Part shown: positions 45,811-54,922 of the stretch, in pieces
Layout of the letters: each line of letters begins with the position of its first letter
Position numbering within the stretch: position 1 is the stretch's first letter
Assembly: GCA_002842515.1 (NCBI GenBank)
Contig: PHDC01000001.1
Location: 1,364,001 to 1,428,000 of the forward strand
Reading direction: 5' to 3'
Length of the DNA: 64,000 nucleotides
From: Bacteroidetes bacterium HGW-Bacteroidetes-5
GTDB taxonomy: Bacteria > Bacteroidota > Bacteroidia > Bacteroidales > UBA932
The notes under the pieces: model-generated
Databases searched by the model: none
Told to the model about the DNA's origin: nothing
The model's input: only the letters and a program-made list of their open reading frames with translations
Translations under genes and position numbers: made by a program

Positions 45811-45818
45811 TATTTTTG
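45811..45818 (+). promoter_or_regulatory. -7 box of the CAT tRNA gene
   Basis: TATTTTTG matches TAnnTTTG and lies 12 bp before the tRNA. The -33 region has no convincing TTTG. Confidence 0.45.
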
Positions 45819-45829
45819 CAGTCCGTTTC

Positions 45830-45904
45830 GGGCCCATAGCTCAGTTGGTTAGTAGCACCTGACTCATAATCAGGGGGTCGCTGGTTCAAGCCCAGCTGGG
45901 CCCA
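45830..45904 (+). tRNA. tRNA with CAT anticodon (tRNA-Ile2 more likely than elongator Met)
   Basis: A cloverleaf with a perfect acceptor stem GGGCCCA/TGGGCCC, anticodon loop CTCATAA and T-arm GCTGGTTCAAGCCCAGC. The anticodon stem is CTGA-type and lacks the three G-C pairs of initiator tRNA. The T-arm closely resembles E. coli tRNA-Ile2, whose CAT is modified to lysidine. The D arm carries an extra T (GTAGC where GAGC is usual), leaving a C-U mismatch and one extra base, for 75 nt. CCA is not encoded. Confidence 0.85.
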
Positions 45905-45905
45905 C

Positions 45906-45935
45906 AAAAAAAGCAGTCGAGAGGCTGCTTTTTTT
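45906..45935. terminator. Terminator after the CAT tRNA
   Basis: AAAAAAAGCAG and CTGCTTTTTTT form an 11-bp stem with an 8-nt loop. It begins 2 bp after the tRNA and would also end any readthrough of the str operon. Confidence 0.9.
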
Positions 45936-46008
45936 ATGGGCCCGGGGCCCATCGTTTCTATCCTCCCCCAAACCCCCTCCAAGGAGGGGGCTTTGCAGCT
46001 AAAGCTGC
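45936..46008. repeat. Cluster of three palindromes, REP-like
   Basis: ATGGGCCC/GGGCCCAT with one central base (45936-45952), CCCCCTCC/GGAGGGGG with AA centre (45973-45990) and GCAGCT/AGCTGC with AA centre (45995-46008) follow each other directly. All arms are perfect. The middle one is of the C-tract/G-tract kind often dispersed in Bacteroidota genomes. The rest of the gap to 46248 shows only a possible TAATTTTG box at 46062-46069. Confidence 0.6.
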
Positions 46009-46248
46009 GAATTCAATTTTTCATTGACTCACTCTTTATAGCTGTGTATAACAATAATTGCTAATTTTGAATTTAATAACACAAATTAACAGAAAACGTA
46101 GTGTAAAATATTTCTGTTATGATTCCAAAATAGGTCTCGATCTTAGCTACTCAACCAGTGTGCAGATAACGAAATTAGTTTGGGATAGCGTAGTATATAA
46201 AATAGAAATCAGGTAACCCTTAATAATGAGAAATCAGATCAAACTCTA

Positions 46249-47730
46249 ATGAAGAAAACACTTATAATCAGCGGTATAGTTTTAACCGCAGCAATCATTA
46301 CACTTGTTGTAATAAACAAGATTGTATCAAAAAAGGACGCATCAATCCTATATGTTGAATCCATAAGAGGTCAATTTGACATTATTGTCACTACTACAGG
46401 AGAGTTACAGGCAAAACAGTCGACCGAAATTTATGGTCCTGAGATGGCACAGGGCAGAAATTTCAGGTCTATGGAGATTAAGATAACCGATCTGGTTCCG
46501 GAAGGAACAGAGGTTAAACAAGGTGATTATGTGGCTACTCTTGACAGAACTTCCTTTGATAACAGCCTAAAGGAAGAGCTTGAAAAGCTGAGATCATTAG
46601 AAACCAATATGGAGATGAAGCTTCTTGACACAACCGTAAATCTTAGCAACTTAAGGGATAATGTGAAAAATCTCACATATACAGTTGAAGAGGCAGAAAT
46701 TACACTGCAGCAGTCTAAATATGAACCTCCAACAACGATACGTCAGGCAGAACTCTCTCTCGATAAAGCAAAGCGGTCACTGGAACAGTCTCAAAGAAGC
46801 TATAGCTTAAAGGTAGAACAGGCAAAATCAGATATAAGATCCTTAAAAGCCAGCCTTGTAGATCAGCGTATAAAAGTAAGTGACCTTCAGGAGGTCTTGT
46901 CAAATTTCGTTATTAAAGCACCATCGGCAGGGATGATTATCTATAAAAGGGACAGAGGAGGGTCAAAAAGAAAAATTGGTTCTTCAATAAATCCGTGGGA
47001 TAATGTAGTTGCCACACTTCCAGATATGACCTCTATGATATCTAAGACCTATGTTAACGAAATTGATGTAAGCAAAGTTAAACTGGACCAAAAAGTTGAG
47101 ATAATAGTAGATGCATTTCCCGATAAATCCTATTCCGGAATTGTAAGAAGTGTTGCTAACATTGGTGAGCAATTACCAAATGCCGATGCTAAAGTATTTG
47201 AGGTAAACATAGAGGTAGAGGGATCCGATCCGATTTTAAGACCGTCAATGACAACTGGTAACAAGATAATTACCAAAACTATTCCAGATGTTATCTATAT
47301 TCCTATGGAGTGTGTTCAGGCCGGGACAGACAGTATCCCGTTTGTTTATATGAAAAACAGGAAAAAACAGATTGTAGTTTTAGGAGACTCTAATGAGAAC
47401 GATGTCATTATCGAACATGGCCTTAATGCAGGTGAAAAGATTTATCTAAGCATTCCTGAAGATGCCGAAAGGTTTAATTTAGTTGGGCAGGAGTTGATAT
47501 CTGTAATAAAGGATAAGATAAAAGCATTAAAGGAGGAGGAGAAGCGTATTAGGATGGAGGCAGAAAAAGCCAAAGTAAAAAGAGGAGGGACAATGAACAT
47601 TACGCCAGAAATGATGAATCAATTCCAAAACAACAGAAACAGACAGCCAAGAGGAGAGGTTAATACCAGAGACACCTCCTCTGCCAGACCTAGAAGAAAC
47701 TTACAGCAAAGTCCTCAAAACAGAAATTAA
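46249..47730 (+). CDS. MacA-like periplasmic adaptor (HlyD family)
   Basis: A 493-residue membrane-fusion protein with an N-terminal membrane anchor (residues 6-25), a biotinyl-lipoyl-like half (EGTEVKQGDYVATLD), a long coiled-coil hairpin (about residues 95-225), the second lipoyl half (FVIKAPSAGMIIYKR) and a beta-barrel domain. It would link the inner-membrane permease to the TolC channel. The C-terminus has an unusual charged, Asn/Arg/Gln-rich tail of about 70 residues not seen in standard MacA. It starts a three-gene operon with 1 bp to the next gene. Confidence 0.88.
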   Translation: MKKTLIISGIVLTAAIITLVVINKIVSKKDASILYVESIRGQFDIIVTTTGELQAKQSTEIYGPEMAQGRNFRSMEIKITDLVPEGTEVKQGDYVATLDRTSFDNSLKEELEKLRSLETNMEMKLLDTTVNLSNLRDNVKNLTYTVEEAEITLQQSKYEPPTTIRQAELSLDKAKRSLEQSQRSYSLKVEQAKSDIRSLKASLVDQRIKVSDLQEVLSNFVIKAPSAGMIIYKRDRGGSKRKIGSSINPWDNVVATLPDMTSMISKTYVNEIDVSKVKLDQKVEIIVDAFPDKSYSGIVRSVANIGEQLPNADAKVFEVNIEVEGSDPILRPSMTTGNKIITKTIPDVIYIPMECVQAGTDSIPFVYMKNRKKQIVVLGDSNENDVIIEHGLNAGEKIYLSIPEDAERFNLVGQELISVIKDKIKALKEEEKRIRMEAEKAKVKRGGTMNITPEMMNQFQNNRNRQPRGEVNTRDTSSARPRRNLQQSPQNRN

Positions 47731-47731
47731 A

Positions 47732-49105
47732 ATGTTTAAATTTATATACCGGTACTTTCATGATATTGAAATTGCTATAGAATCACTTGTTTCCAATAAA
47801 CTAAAGTCGGTTCTGACAGCTCTTGGAATTATATTTGGTGTTGCTGCAGTAATAGCTATGCTTGCCATTGGAAAGGGGGCAAAGCAGGAGATTATGGAGC
47901 AGATGAAAATGGTTGGAGTCAACAATATTATTATTAATCCGATAATTGAAGACAAATCCTCTTCAAGCGAAGAGGGAGAAAAACAGCAGAAGAAATTCTC
48001 ACGAGGATTGAATATGCTCGACGTAGATGCCATAAAGGAGACACTCCCATCGGTTAAGAGAATTAGCCCCGAAATATCATTCACGTCAAACGCAATGCTC
48101 AATGGCGTAAAATATAGCGCCAAACTAGTCGGGGTATCAAATGACTATTTTTATTTATATAATCTTCCTTTGGTGGAGGGAGCTTTTTTTAATGAGTATC
48201 AGGAGAAGAATGGCATACAAGTCTGTATTATAGGTGCTAACATACGGGCGAAATTCTTTAGTAAAATCAATCCACTCAACCAGTATATAAAATTTAACGG
48301 TATCTGGCTTAAGGTAATAGGCGTACTCCAGAAAACAAATGTCACCCTCACCGGATTTGAGGAGAAGGGTGTGAACGTCTACAACGACAACATCTATATT
48401 CCAATTCAGACATTGTTGTTAAGATATCAGAACAGAGCGCTCCTTAATACAAAAATGGTTTCGGAGGTAAGCACGGTAAGTTTTTTCGGAGGTGGTGGTA
48501 TGGGACGAATTGTTATAAACACTTCCGATGCAACAAGCAAAACCGAAACAAATTACAATCAGTTGGACAGAATAGTGGTGCAGGTAAATGAGACAGAACA
48601 GCTTGCCACAACTACCGAAGTTTTGAGCCGGATGTTGACAAGGCGCCATACAGGAGTGAAGGATTTTGAGATAACCGTGCCTGAATTACTGCTCAAGCAA
48701 CAACAACGGACAAAGGACGTTTTCAATATTGTTTTAGGAGCGATAGCAAGTATCTCTCTTATTGTTGGAGGTATCGGAATTATGAACATAATGTTCGCCT
48801 CTGTTATGGAAAGGATTAAGGAGATAGGTACAAGAATGGCTCTTGGAGCGAAGAAAATGGACATTGTAGTACAATTTCTTGCAGAAGCGGTTCTTATTAG
48901 TGTCAGCGGAGGTTTTATAGGAGTGTTTATTGGGGTTATAATGGCTAAGCTGATTGAACAGGTGGCGGGAATAATGACTATAGTATCGTTTTTTTCTGTT
49001 TTTATTGCTTTCGGAGTCTCTGTGAGCATAGGAATAATATTTGGCTATTCACCGGCAAAGAGAGCGTCAGAAAGAGACCCGATTGAATCATTGAGATATG
49101 AATAA
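47732..49105 (+). CDS. MacB-type ABC transporter permease lacking ATPase domain
   Basis: A 457-residue protein with four membrane helices in the FtsX/MacB layout: one near residues 28-48, a large periplasmic MacB_PCD domain (about 50-330), then helices near 335-360, 385-410 and 420-445. SLIVGGIGIMNIMFASVMERIKEIGTRMALGA (in part) is the characteristic MacB segment. True MacB has an N-terminal ABC ATPase, absent here, and no separate ATPase gene lies in the operon. It overlaps the TolC-like gene by 8 bp. Confidence 0.88.
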   Translation: MFKFIYRYFHDIEIAIESLVSNKLKSVLTALGIIFGVAAVIAMLAIGKGAKQEIMEQMKMVGVNNIIINPIIEDKSSSSEEGEKQQKKFSRGLNMLDVDAIKETLPSVKRISPEISFTSNAMLNGVKYSAKLVGVSNDYFYLYNLPLVEGAFFNEYQEKNGIQVCIIGANIRAKFFSKINPLNQYIKFNGIWLKVIGVLQKTNVTLTGFEEKGVNVYNDNIYIPIQTLLLRYQNRALLNTKMVSEVSTVSFFGGGGMGRIVINTSDATSKTETNYNQLDRIVVQVNETEQLATTTEVLSRMLTRRHTGVKDFEITVPELLLKQQQRTKDVFNIVLGAIASISLIVGGIGIMNIMFASVMERIKEIGTRMALGAKKMDIVVQFLAEAVLISVSGGFIGVFIGVIMAKLIEQVAGIMTIVSFFSVFIAFGVSVSIGIIFGYSPAKRASERDPIESLRYE

Positions 49106-50597
49106 ATTATTAAAAATGAATAAATTACTTTTATTTTCGATAGTAACATTGCTTCTCTTCTCCACAAAGAAAATCAATGCTCAGGAGGTTATAAAACTCA
49201 CTTTCCAGGAGGTTATAAAACTCTCCGAAGAACAATCACCTAATGCACTTATGGCCAAGCACACATACCGAGCGAGTTACTGGAACTACAGGACATTTGT
49301 TGCACAGTACAGACCCTCTCTCACGCTTACCGGAACAACGCCCGACTATAGTACTGCCTATGATAAAGTATGGAATTCTCAATTTGAAAGGTGGGATTAT
49401 AAAGCAACAAATATAATAAGCAACTATTCATCACTCGTCCTTTCTCAAAACATCGGTTTTACAGGCGGTTCAATATCTCTCTCTTCCGATCTTACACTAT
49501 ATAACGATATTGAGAACAATTCACACAGGTTTATATCCTCTCCAATAAATATAGGCTTAACACAACCTTTGTTTCGATACAATGCCCTTAAGTGGCAAAA
49601 GAAGATAGAACCCCTACGGTATCAAGCTGCAAAAAAAACCTTCATTACAAGCATAGAATCTGTGCATCAACAAGCCGTTTCTTTTTTTTTCTCGCTTGCA
49701 CTTGCACAGATCAATAAGCAGATTGCCGATATAAACTATTCTAATGCAGATACTCTCTGGAGGATATCCAAGGGACGATATGAACTTGGAACAATTGCAG
49801 AAGATGAGCTATTACAGATGCAGCTATCGTGGCTCAATGCTGAGACATCAAGAAAAGAGGCAGAAATAAATCTCAGGGACAGGGAGATAAGAATGAGGTC
49901 TTTTTTAGGATTTAATGAAAATGTCCGGTTGGAACTTACACTCCCTACAGAGATTCCATCCTTGCAGGTTAGTATCCAGGAGGTCTTTGATCTTGCAATG
50001 ACAAATAACCCGGAGATACTAACCCAGCAACTTAAGTTACTTGCAGCCCAAAGCAATGTGGCACAAGCAAAAGCAGAAAGTGGATTTAATGCAAACCTTA
50101 TTGCTTCTTTTGGATTACGCGATCAGGACCCCAATTTTAGACTTGCCTATTCTGACCCGAATCAACAACAGAGAATAAGAATAGGTTTTTCATTTCCAAT
50201 TCTGGATTGGGGCCTTGGCAGGGGCAAATATAAAATGGCCAAATCTAGTCTGGAACTTGCACAGGTTCAGTCACAACAGGCGATTGCCGACTTCCAGCAG
50301 AATCTTTTTCTTGATGTAGAGAAGTTCAATCTCCAGGCAGCTCAGGTAGGAATTGCCGCAAAATCCGATACTGTAGCTCAAAAAATGTTTGAAGTAACAA
50401 AACAGAGGTTTCTTATCGGGAAAATTTCAGTGCTTGAACTTAATAACGCGGATTCAAAAAAAGACCAGAATAAGCGGGCATATGTCCAATCACTACAGAA
50501 CTACTGGAACTTTTTCTATAATCTCCGTAGCCTTACTTTATACGATTTTGTCAACAAGAGACCACTCGAAACAGATTATGACAATCTGATCAAATAA
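49098..50597 (+). CDS. TolC family outer-membrane efflux protein
   Basis: A 499-residue outer-membrane channel with a signal peptide ending about residue 29 (KINAQ), helical barrel segments and the OEP repeats typical of TolC (KQRFLIGKISVLELNNADSKKDQNKRAYV in part). The N-terminus is doubled, MNKLLKMNKLL, by an 18-bp duplication, so the second ATG at 49116 may be the real start; the first overlaps the permease stop codon and fits translational coupling. It completes a tripartite export system with the two genes before it; the cargo is unknown. Confidence 0.9.
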   Translation: MNKLLKMNKLLLFSIVTLLLFSTKKINAQEVIKLTFQEVIKLSEEQSPNALMAKHTYRASYWNYRTFVAQYRPSLTLTGTTPDYSTAYDKVWNSQFERWDYKATNIISNYSSLVLSQNIGFTGGSISLSSDLTLYNDIENNSHRFISSPINIGLTQPLFRYNALKWQKKIEPLRYQAAKKTFITSIESVHQQAVSFFFSLALAQINKQIADINYSNADTLWRISKGRYELGTIAEDELLQMQLSWLNAETSRKEAEINLRDREIRMRSFLGFNENVRLELTLPTEIPSLQVSIQEVFDLAMTNNPEILTQQLKLLAAQSNVAQAKAESGFNANLIASFGLRDQDPNFRLAYSDPNQQQRIRIGFSFPILDWGLGRGKYKMAKSSLELAQVQSQQAIADFQQNLFLDVEKFNLQAAQVGIAAKSDTVAQKMFEVTKQRFLIGKISVLELNNADSKKDQNKRAYVQSLQNYWNFFYNLRSLTLYDFVNKRPLETDYDNLIK

Positions 50598-50737
50598 TAT
50601 TTTTCCACACCGGATATGTCAATTTTTCGCGCTATCATTATTCAATGAATACAAGTATTGAATCTATGATAACCAACGATTCATAGAGTTCATTATGAGG
50701 TATCCCCCACTAGGTTAAAGCCCGACGGGAGATAATG

Positions 50738-51082
50738 CTATGGTTGATTCTTCAGGAAATCTCCGTCAATAATTAAAAGCTTTACTCCGTTTTCGGTAGT
50801 GGAGCGATGCGAACTCAAATCATCTGTTACAATGTAGGTCATTCCTTTAGTCAGTAAAGAGCTCTCTCCTGTTTGGAGTTCGCTTACAAACTCGCCATCC
50901 AGACAATGTACAATATGCCCTTTGGTACACCAGTGGTCGGCAACATATCCTTTTGAATACTCAACCACTCTTACACGTAAACCACCAAACTGCTTAGTTT
51001 GCCACCAGGCTGTTCCGGTTTCTCCCTTATGTTCGCTTCTGGGCACATTTGCCCAATCAATGGTCTCAAATGGAATATTCAT
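50738..51082 (-). CDS. Small cupin-fold protein (DHCW-motif cupin family)
   Basis: A 114-residue single-domain cupin when started at the ATG at 51082; a longer start at 51121 adds an unrelated segment. The central motif DHWCTKGHIVHCLDGE carries the His and Glu positions of cupin motif 1, and SSHRS supplies motif 2. The family is uniform in Bacteroidota, but no reaction is known. It stands alone and is divergent from the next gene. The 140 bp on its other side contains a short imperfect hairpin at 50665-50690 and nothing else. Confidence 0.75.
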   Translation of the reverse strand: MNIPFETIDWANVPRSEHKGETGTAWWQTKQFGGLRVRVVEYSKGYVADHWCTKGHIVHCLDGEFVSELQTGESSLLTKGMTYIVTDDLSSHRSTTENGVKLLIIDGDFLKNQP

Positions 51083-51242
51083 TTTGTAATAATTTAATGG
51101 TTTTATAGTGTAAATATGCAATTTTTATTGATAGAGCGCAGTATGATCCTTTATCAGATGCCAGTATTAAATAAAATTAATTTATATTTATGTGATATAA
51201 TTCTATTTCAAAAACCGTAAAAAAGTATCTGCATTTAATACA

Positions 51243-52151
51243 ATGACAAAAAACACAAACTCTTTATTAACAATTATCCTTGGATTATTCATTATAACCA
51301 GTTGTACTAATAATCAGGATATTAAAAATAAAAAAAGTAGTAACCATTGGGAGTTGAATAATCTAAAGGGGTTGGTTCAATCGTCAAATGAAACTATTTA
51401 TTCATTTGTTGAAAATTCGGATGATCTTCAAAAAGAAGAATCGCGCTTCGTTTTGTTTAATGAGAATGGGAAGATAATAGAAGAGATTACTTTTAATGCC
51501 GTTGACAATCTGGAAAGTAAATTTAAGTACACTTATAATGACAGAGGAGAGAAGATTGAAGAGATCGAATACAATTCAGAGGATAGTATCGTCTCTGCAT
51601 CAACTTATAAATATGATGAAAAAGGTAATATGATTGCGTGGGAAGAGGATGATGGTAAATGGATTTATAAATATAATGAACAAGGGTATTTGATTGAAGA
51701 ATCCCGCTATAATTATGAAGGAGGTTTAGATCAAAAACTTATCTATGTGTACGATAAAAAAGGTAATGTGATAAAAGAAAATCAGTATAATTCATCCGGT
51801 GAGCTTTTAAGGAGAACGACTAAAAGGTATGATAAATCTGGAAATTTGATTAAGAAAATTGATTATGAGGCTGATGGAAGATTGGACTCAAAGTCGGTTT
51901 ATAAATATAATGAGAAAGATAAAATGACAGAAAGTATCTTTTATTATTCTGATGGAACAGTAGTTTATAAGTATAGTTACAAATACGACGAAAATGGCAA
52001 TGTAGTTGAGAAGGTAAGTGACCCTAAAGAAAACATAACTAATCAATTTTCTTATAAATATGATGATAACGGAAATTGGATTACCTTAATTCTACAGGAA
52101 AATAATATCAAGAAATATATTACTGAGCGTGAAATCAAATACTTTAATTAG
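51243..52151 (+). CDS. YD-repeat lipoprotein
   Basis: A 302-residue exported protein with lipobox LFIITSC (Cys21). Residues 90-290 consist of about eight YD/RHS-type units of 20-23 residues (KYDEKGNM, KYNEQGYL, VYDKKGNV, RYDKSGNL, KYDENGNV). Isolated short YD-repeat proteins usually form a beta structure binding carbohydrates or proteins; no toxin domain of full RHS proteins is present. The gene is AT-rich. It is 10 bp before the C1 peptidase gene, so the two are likely coexpressed. Confidence 0.78.
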   Translation: MTKNTNSLLTIILGLFIITSCTNNQDIKNKKSSNHWELNNLKGLVQSSNETIYSFVENSDDLQKEESRFVLFNENGKIIEEITFNAVDNLESKFKYTYNDRGEKIEEIEYNSEDSIVSASTYKYDEKGNMIAWEEDDGKWIYKYNEQGYLIEESRYNYEGGLDQKLIYVYDKKGNVIKENQYNSSGELLRRTTKRYDKSGNLIKKIDYEADGRLDSKSVYKYNEKDKMTESIFYYSDGTVVYKYSYKYDENGNVVEKVSDPKENITNQFSYKYDDNGNWITLILQENNIKKYITEREIKYFN

Positions 52152-52161
52152 AAATTAGACT

Positions 52162-53310
52162 ATGAAAAAGCTTTTAACTACTCTTTTTGCTGTTGCTATT
52201 CTGGTTATCCCCAAAGAATCTCATAGCCAAATTACCGCAAAATGTCCTGTTTATCAATTTGAGTATACTGCAATGCTTCCTGCCACTCCGGTCAAGAACC
52301 AGGCTGTGACGGGTACCTGCTGGTCGTTTGCGACAACCTCATTTTTTGAATCGGAGCTTTTAAGGATGGGAAAAGGTGAGTTTGACCTCTCGGAGATGCA
52401 CACTGTGAGATACAACTATATTAATCGTGTGAAAGACAATTTCTTAAAAAATGGTAAGGGAAATCTTCAGGAGGGTAGTCTTTCAAATATACTGTTTGAT
52501 GTGGTAAATGAACACGGGATTGTTCCGGAGATGGTATATAATGGCATCAACTATAACTCTGCAACACATAATCACACACTTCTTAATGAGTATGTTAATG
52601 TGATGGCGCAGGTTCCGGTTAAGCACAAAGAGATTACTCCGGAATTTGACAAGCTTCTAAGCTCTCTGCTGGATATATATCTGGGGGTGGTGCCGGAAAA
52701 ATTTATCTGCAAAGGAGAAGAGTATACTCCAAAGAGTTTCTATAAAAGCCTTGGACTAAACACGAATGACTATATCTTTCTTACAAGCTTCACCCATCAC
52801 CCCTATTACAAAGAGTTTGTGCTGGAGATTCCGGACAACTGGAATGGTGGCAGATACTATAATCTGCCTTTGGATGAATTTATTCGGGTAATTGACAACT
52901 CCATTGAGAAGGGGTTCACCGTTTGCTGGGATGGTGATATGAGCGAGAAGAGCTATTCAGATAAAGCAGGATTGGCGATGATGCCAGCTCCTAACGAGCT
53001 CGCCACAGAGGAGGGGACAAAACTCTCCTTTAATAAAATTTACACAGAGGTAAAAACCGATGCTGCTTCACGACAGATGGGATTCGACTCCAAAGCCACC
53101 ACCGATGACCACCTGATGCACCTTATAGGAAAGGCAAAAGATAAGAATGGTACAGTTTACTATGTAGTTAAGAACTCCTGGAAGCCCGAAATCAACCGCT
53201 TTGGCGGATATAACCACCTCTCCCTGGAGTACGTAAAGGCAAAAACCATCTCAATACTGGTGCATAAAGATGCTGTTCCTGCGAAGATTCTTGAAAAACT
53301 AAATAATTAG
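52162..53310 (+). CDS. Exported C1-family cysteine peptidase (aminopeptidase C/bleomycin hydrolase-like)
   Basis: A 382-residue papain-fold protein with signal peptide (about residues 1-23). The oxyanion Gln47 and nucleophile Cys53 are in VKNQAVTGTCWSFA, the catalytic His in DDHLMHLIG (about residue 318) and Asn in VVKNSWKP (about 342). Unlike cytoplasmic PepC it is exported, so it acts on peptides in the periplasm or outside. It follows the YD-repeat lipoprotein by 10 bp. Confidence 0.87.
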   Translation: MKKLLTTLFAVAILVIPKESHSQITAKCPVYQFEYTAMLPATPVKNQAVTGTCWSFATTSFFESELLRMGKGEFDLSEMHTVRYNYINRVKDNFLKNGKGNLQEGSLSNILFDVVNEHGIVPEMVYNGINYNSATHNHTLLNEYVNVMAQVPVKHKEITPEFDKLLSSLLDIYLGVVPEKFICKGEEYTPKSFYKSLGLNTNDYIFLTSFTHHPYYKEFVLEIPDNWNGGRYYNLPLDEFIRVIDNSIEKGFTVCWDGDMSEKSYSDKAGLAMMPAPNELATEEGTKLSFNKIYTEVKTDAASRQMGFDSKATTDDHLMHLIGKAKDKNGTVYYVVKNSWKPEINRFGGYNHLSLEYVKAKTISILVHKDAVPAKILEKLNN

Positions 53311-53390
53311 CTATTTTTCACCAAAAACCTCATCCAAAGATTTATAGCTGTCATACCCATCTATTTATATTAGGTTTTTCCAATGAAGAG

Positions 53391-54464
53391 TCAAAAAATA
53401 GCCGGAAACAAAAATGTCACAATAGCTGTCCATATTACATAAACCGGCAGATATCGGGAGATGACCTCGCCTACTGCGTCGATTTCTCTTTTTCGTGAAA
53501 TCACTTTGTAGATTTGAATTGTAACGAGTACGAGGTTTACCAGGATTAGCAGATTTGCACCAAGTACTGCTGCTCTGTTTGGAGTTATACCCCACTCCGA
53601 AATTCGGAATAAAATGGCAGATAGTGCTACTCCATTTACAATTATGGTTACTGCAGATAACAGGAAGAGAATCCAGTTCTGGAAATTAGTTTTAGGCTTT
53701 TCGGAGATATCTGCAGCAGAGAAAAATATCAAGGCCATTACTCCAATCAACAACACATTGAAGATGAGCAGAAACTCTCTGTTGTTATATGGGTCTTTGC
53801 CGGAGAATATAATTGCCGCCAGATATACTACAAGCATTACCAATACCAGTGGACTGAAAATTTTGGCAATCAGCGGAGAGACCTTCCCTATCAACTGAGG
53901 GTTTGTCCGAATTAGGTATGTGCCTACAATAGGGGCTGCCACCAATCCGAAAATTCCGATATTTTGGAAGTAGAAATCTGCAATCTTCAAATCTATCAGC
54001 TCAAAAAGTGCTATTGTAATTGCAGATAACAGCCCTCCCGATATAAGAATCAGTGTTGTAATTACTGCAAGGTCTCCGCTATATTTTAAGTATCCGAGGC
54101 GCTTTTGAAGAGTGTTTTTTAACTCTCCCGTAAATGCAAACCCAAGCACTGACCACATAAGTAGAATAAGATGTATACAAGAGAGAATAAGGGTGTCATT
54201 TTCTATATTTGGGAGTGAGTTAATAAAAACGGCACTTAGAACAAAAAATGCGGCAATGAATGCCATTTTTGGTGCAGTTAGTTGATTCTTCCAACCGAAA
54301 TAGAGTGCCAATACCGGAAAAATTATGAATCCCATATTTCTTGGATAGAAGAACTCCTCATCCAGAGAAAAAATGAGGGGTAGTTTTGCAATTAAACCTG
54401 CAATTATTGATGCGAAAATAATAAACAGAATCTCTTTATGTTTGGTCAGCTCTTTTTTCATCAT
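53391..54464 (-). CDS. DUF4153 family membrane protein
   Basis: A 357-residue integral membrane protein with about ten hydrophobic helices. The region DPYNNREFLLIFNVLLIG and later ISEWGITPNRAAVLGANLLIL matches the DUF4153 pattern. Function unknown. It is followed in the upstream direction by a small membrane protein, a winged-helix regulator and another membrane protein, all on the minus strand, a set that recurs in Bacteroidota. Confidence 0.7.
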   Translation of the reverse strand: MMKKELTKHKEILFIIFASIIAGLIAKLPLIFSLDEEFFYPRNMGFIIFPVLALYFGWKNQLTAPKMAFIAAFFVLSAVFINSLPNIENDTLILSCIHLILLMWSVLGFAFTGELKNTLQKRLGYLKYSGDLAVITTLILISGGLLSAITIALFELIDLKIADFYFQNIGIFGLVAAPIVGTYLIRTNPQLIGKVSPLIAKIFSPLVLVMLVVYLAAIIFSGKDPYNNREFLLIFNVLLIGVMALIFFSAADISEKPKTNFQNWILFLLSAVTIIVNGVALSAILFRISEWGITPNRAAVLGANLLILVNLVLVTIQIYKVISRKREIDAVGEVISRYLPVYVIWTAIVTFLFPAIF

Positions 54465-54506
54465 TTTTATTTTTATTATTTATTATTGGTATTTTTATTG
54501 CCCTTT

Positions 54507-54842
54507 TTAGTTCCATAATGTCCCGTCAAGACCAAGGACAGATCCTAACCAAATGGCAACCAGGTATGCAAATAGACTTATTACATTTGCAAGAATCTTT
54601 ATCCAGAGTCCTTGATTTCTCATAAAGTCCATAAAGTAATAGAAGACTCCCCCCATTGCACCTGCTATTGGAACTACCAGTAGCGGTTTTACCATCCAGA
54701 ATTTTGGCCAATCGGGATTTGGGTCATCTACTCCGGCTAAAAAAATAGTGATAAGTACCAAAGCTATTCCGGCCCCCTGAAGCATTCGCTTATATACCGA
54801 TCCGGTATGAAATTGATTTGAATTAGTGTCGTTTGTTGTCAT
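54507..54842 (-). CDS. Small membrane protein of unknown function
   Basis: A 111-residue protein with three hydrophobic helices (residues 22-40, 52-70 and 82-103) and a polar N-terminus. It resembles small Bacteroidota proteins sometimes labelled as KefB-like, but contains no ion-channel motif that would justify that name. It lies 42 bp upstream of the DUF4153 gene on the same strand. A motif, CAAAGTAAAAAC plus A-tract on the plus strand, lies 50 bp before its start and is shared with the promoter region of the 55225-55848 gene. Confidence 0.6.
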   Translation of the reverse strand: MTTNDTNSNQFHTGSVYKRMLQGAGIALVLITIFLAGVDDPNPDWPKFWMVKPLLVVPIAGAMGGVFYYFMDFMRNQGLWIKILANVISLFAYLVAIWLGSVLGLDGTLWN

Positions 54843-54922
54843 TGTTATAATTATTAAAGTTATTATATCGTATCAAAGTTCTTTGTTTTTCAAAGTAAAA
54901 ACGCAAAAAAATAGGGTCTTCA

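Noticed and set aside
50665-50690. Hairpin after the TolC-like gene as a terminator
   Set aside because: CTATGA/TCATAG arms are short and AT-rich with an 11-nt loop and no T-tract.
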